Assembly (NCBI GenBank): GCA_030671095.1
Contig: DAOVAK010000108.1
Location: forward strand, 1-7,745
From: Deltaproteobacteria bacterium
GTDB taxonomy: Bacteria > Desulfobacterota > DSM-4660 > Desulfatiglandales > HGW-15
Direction: 5' to 3'
DNA: 7,745 nt
Numbering within the stretch: the stretch's first letter is position 1; every line of letters begins with the position of its first letter. The translations under genes were made by a program, and so were the position numbers. Positions 6,844 through 7,745 of the stretch are shown here, one piece after another. The notes under the pieces were generated by a model, which saw nothing but the letters and a program-made list of their open reading frames with translations, had not been told where the DNA came from and did no database searches.

Positions 6844-6874
6844 ACCTAAATGTGCCCACATTATCATCTTAGGT
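6844..6874. promoter_or_regulatory. Composite palindrome upstream of the FAD operon, candidate operator
   Basis: ACCTAA (6844-6849) pairs with TTAGGT (6869-6874), and directly inside it ATGTG (6850-6854) pairs with CACAT (6857-6861). The two arm pairs are perfect, but an extra 7 nt sits on the right side. It lies about 40-70 nt upstream of the FAD gene start, where an operator or promoter element would be expected. No cognate regulator gene is in the window and no family motif is recognised. Confidence 0.35.
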
Positions 6875-6930
6875 ATAGGCCCGCCTGTGGAAAAAGATAT
6901 TTCCCCTCAAGGCCCTTCTTAAGTGAAGCA

Positions 6931-6969
6931 CCCCGCGCCAAGGCGCGGGGCATCCGCGCGAAGGCGAGT
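6931..6969. repeat. Perfect 20-bp GC-rich palindrome plus a degenerate second copy (REP-like or terminator-like)
   Basis: CCCCGCGCC (6931-6939) and GGCGCGGGG (6942-6950) are exact complements separated by AA. A related 16-nt stretch at 6954-6969 matches 6933-6948 at 13 of 16 positions but has lost its right arm. The hairpin lies upstream of both divergent genes, and no T-run follows on either strand, so a simple intrinsic terminator is not favoured. A REP-type repeat is the best guess; copy number in the genome would decide. Confidence 0.5.
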
Positions 6970-7108
6970 GGAATTCTGTTCAGGAAAAAACTCTTTTCGA
7001 AGCTATTATGACGTTTCCAAATTGTCAACCGGAAAGGCCAAATATTTCATCTTCAGTTTCTCACAGAATACCGGACTGACATAGCTTAGAAGTTCAACCT
7101 AACATGTT

Positions 7109-7138
7109 TTGACACCTATGCCCTTATTAAGCTGTATT
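7109..7138 (+). promoter_or_regulatory. Candidate sigma-70 promoter for the Tm-1-like gene
   Basis: A perfect TTGACA (7109-7114) is followed by an 18-nt spacer and TGTATT (7133-7138; 4 of 6 matches to TATAAT), in AT-rich surroundings. Transcription from about 7145 would give a leader of roughly 390 nt before the Tm-1-like start. No better candidate was seen closer to that gene. Confidence 0.4.
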
Positions 7139-7189
7139 TAATATTTCAGATGGAAATGCTCTCCGCTCAGGTCTTTTTTGTCTTTCTTG

Positions 7190-7216
7190 ATTTATGGGGC
7201 TTCGTGCTCCATAAAT
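7190..7216 (+). other. Strong 11-bp stem-loop in the presumed leader of the Tm-1-like gene
   Basis: ATTTATGGGGC (7190-7200) pairs with GCTCCATAAAT (7206-7216) through 10 Watson-Crick pairs and one G-U, closing a TTCGT loop. No T-run follows on either strand, so it does not look like a classical terminator. Its 3' arm overlaps by two bases a segment complementary to the ribosome binding site of the downstream gene. Confidence 0.5.
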
Positions 7217-7537
7217 GGAGTTTCCTGAATGTCAACCAAGAGAGCGTTCCTGCATCTGAGTTCTTTCTCCTTGGCTATGGTAGAAAAGCCTGCTATGGTA
7301 GCATTTTCAAATTTTCTGCATGATGATGAAGTGCTTGCCCCGCTGGCTAAAGGACCCATCCTCCCCCTTGCCTGCGACGAGCCCCTCGGCCTGAGCACCT
7401 CGGCCTTGAGCGGCTCCACCTGAACACTTGGAGTGAGCCTCAGTCGAACTCCTTGCCGACAGGTCTCACAGCCGAAAGGCTCGGGTAGAAGGCTCAGCCG
7501 AGTCCAAGGGGGAGCGGGTGATATGGGGAAACTCCAT
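7215..7537 (+). repeat. Exact 11-bp inverted repeat pairing a leader segment with the Tm-1-like RBS and start codon
   Basis: ATGGAGTTTCC (7215-7225) is the exact reverse complement of GGAAACTCCAT (7527-7537). The right copy covers most of the GGGGA Shine-Dalgarno (7525-7529) and the first two bases of the ATG at 7536. A U-G wobble (7226 with 7526) adds a twelfth pair. As RNA this could mask translation initiation. As DNA the pair could instead be ends of a 323-bp MITE-like element, although no target-site duplication is visible. Confidence 0.45.
7384..7510 (+). other. GC-rich repetitive, possibly structured leader segment
   Basis: Two near-identical units, CCTCGGCCTGAGC (7384-7396) and CCTCGGCCTTGAGC (7398-7411), are followed by a nested fold: CTTGGA (7427-7432) with TCCAAG (7503-7508), GAGCC (7435-7439) with GGCTC (7491-7495), and an AGCC-GAAA-GGCT hairpin (7470-7481) with a GNRA-type tetraloop. 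It does not match any riboswitch consensus I know (cobalamin, THF, c-di-GMP, SAH, glutamine and fluoride were considered). Its role is unknown, and the stems are short enough to be partly fortuitous. Confidence 0.3.
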
Positions 7538-7745
7538 GAAAAGGCCGAAGACCATTCTTCTCATTGCCACCCTCGATACAAAAGGCCAAGAAGCCCTATT
7601 TGTGAAAAACCTCATTGAGGAAAGAGGCGTCAGAACCCTGGTGATGGATGTGGGCGTTACAGGGAAGTCCCCACTACGCGCAGATTTCCCCAGCCCTGAA
7701 GTGGCCGGGGCCGCTTCCCGCACTCTGCAGGAGTTACTCTCCTTT
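7536..7745 (+). CDS. Tm-1-like ATP-binding domain protein (UPF0261), N-terminal part, cut by the window edge
   Basis: The first 70 codons are present and run off the right edge without a stop. The opening MKRPKTILLIATLDTKGQE, then LIEERGVRTLVMDVGVTG and a following PSPEVAGAASRTLQELL, are the conserved N-terminal signature of the UPF0261 / Tm-1-like family, whose members are about 400 aa. Plant Tm-1 binds viral replication proteins; the bacterial function is not established, and bacterial homologues are often followed by a PEP-hydrolase-like TIM-barrel gene. The ATG at 7536 has GGGGA (7525-7529) 6 nt upstream. An in-frame GTG at 7518, after a purine-rich AGGGGGAG, would add six residues and is the main alternative. 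It is divergent from the FAD operon. Confidence 0.88.
   Translation, partial: MKRPKTILLIATLDTKGQEALFVKNLIEERGVRTLVMDVGVTGKSPLRADFPSPEVAGAASRTLQELLSF

Larger units (their letters stand above)
6803..7535. other. 733-nt divergent intergenic region, structured but without a supportable gene
   Basis: This region separates the minus-strand FAD operon from the plus-strand Tm-1-like gene, so it must hold both promoters unless one unit is read through. From left to right: the Shine-Dalgarno of the FAD gene, a composite palindrome (6844-6874), a perfect GC-rich palindrome with a decayed second copy (6931-6969), an AT-rich stretch with a TTGACA promoter candidate (7109-7138), a strong hairpin (7190-7216), a pair of GCTATGGTAG repeats (7274-7301), and a GC-rich tract of short repeats (7384-7510). 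Short open frames on both strands between 7192 and 7618 have no recognisable family and no good ribosome binding sites. Confidence 0.6.

Noticed and set aside
7003..7028. Minus-strand TTGACA (7023-7028) as -35 for the FAD operon
   Set aside because: The only TATAAT-like sequences downstream are 12-14 nt away, too close for a normal sigma-70 promoter; at 17 nt the match is poor.
7192..7419. Minus-strand 75-codon frame with a GTG start
   Set aside because: No Shine-Dalgarno, no recognisable family, and its last codons form one arm of the 7190-7216 hairpin. Better explained as non-coding leader or repeat.
7229..7423. Plus-strand 64-codon frame that could be a leader peptide
   Set aside because: No ribosome binding site before any of its ATGs; the second half is encoded by the CCTCGGCC-TGAGC repeat; no family recognised.
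7461..7500. Cobalamin or other known riboswitch upstream of the Tm-1-like gene
   Set aside because: The GCCGACAGGTCTC stretch superficially recalls a B12 box, but the conserved AGCCAGGAGACCTGCC order and the other core elements are absent.
7466..7723. Minus-strand 85-codon frame at the right edge
   Set aside because: It overlaps the Tm-1-like N-terminus, whose family signature is clear in the plus-strand frame.
1..7745. CRISPR array, tRNA, rRNA or insertion-sequence transposase
   Set aside because: No regularly spaced direct repeats, no tRNA cloverleaf or rRNA core sequence, and no transposase motifs were seen on either strand.

Overview
The window looks like a chromosomal segment of an anaerobic bacterium, plausibly a sulfate-reducing or syntrophic member of the Desulfobacterota. 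That placement is inferred from the gene content: a cytoplasmic Mo/W-bisPGD enzyme, an iron-sulfur flavoprotein, a PEP-synthase-type ATP-grasp protein and a Tm-1-like protein. No rRNA, tRNA or other phylogenetic marker is present, so the assignment is tentative.

Layout. Five complete genes lie on the minus strand. In transcription order (right to left) they are a CrtI/PYROXD2-like FAD oxidoreductase (5168-6802), an Isf-like FMN/4Fe-4S flavoprotein (4365-5111), a classical SDR dehydrogenase (3589-4344), a stand-alone PEP/pyruvate-binding ATP-grasp protein (2475-3515), and a molybdopterin oxidoreductase (87-2162). The first four are separated by gaps of 56, 20 and 73 nt and read as one operon. 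The molybdenum enzyme follows after a 312-nt gap with GC-rich palindromes, is clearly more AT-rich in the lines I counted, and probably belongs to a separate transcription unit or has a different origin. On the plus strand, the first 70 codons of a Tm-1-like (UPF0261) gene run off the right edge (7536-7745).

The 733-nt region between the two divergent units (6803-7535) has no gene I can support but is rich in structure. It holds a composite palindrome next to the FAD gene, a perfect GC-rich REP-like or terminator-like palindrome, a good TTGACA promoter candidate facing the Tm-1-like gene, a strong 11-bp hairpin, several short repeats, and an exact 11-bp inverted repeat that could pair an upstream leader segment with the ribosome binding site and start codon of the Tm-1-like gene. 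That last feature is the most unusual signal in the window.

How the genes may work together (inference). The FAD enzyme, the SDR, the Isf-like electron carrier and the Mo enzyme suggest stepwise redox conversion of an organic substrate. The ATP-grasp protein resembles the ATP-binding half of PEP synthase and is about the size of the corresponding subunit of phenylphosphate synthase, so an ATP-dependent phosphorylation of a hydroxylated substrate is conceivable. Its phosphohistidine partner is not in the window. No substrate can be named from sequence alone. Three annotated starts (Mo enzyme, SDR, flavoprotein) were moved inward because the internal starts have better Shine-Dalgarno sequences and fit the family N-termini.
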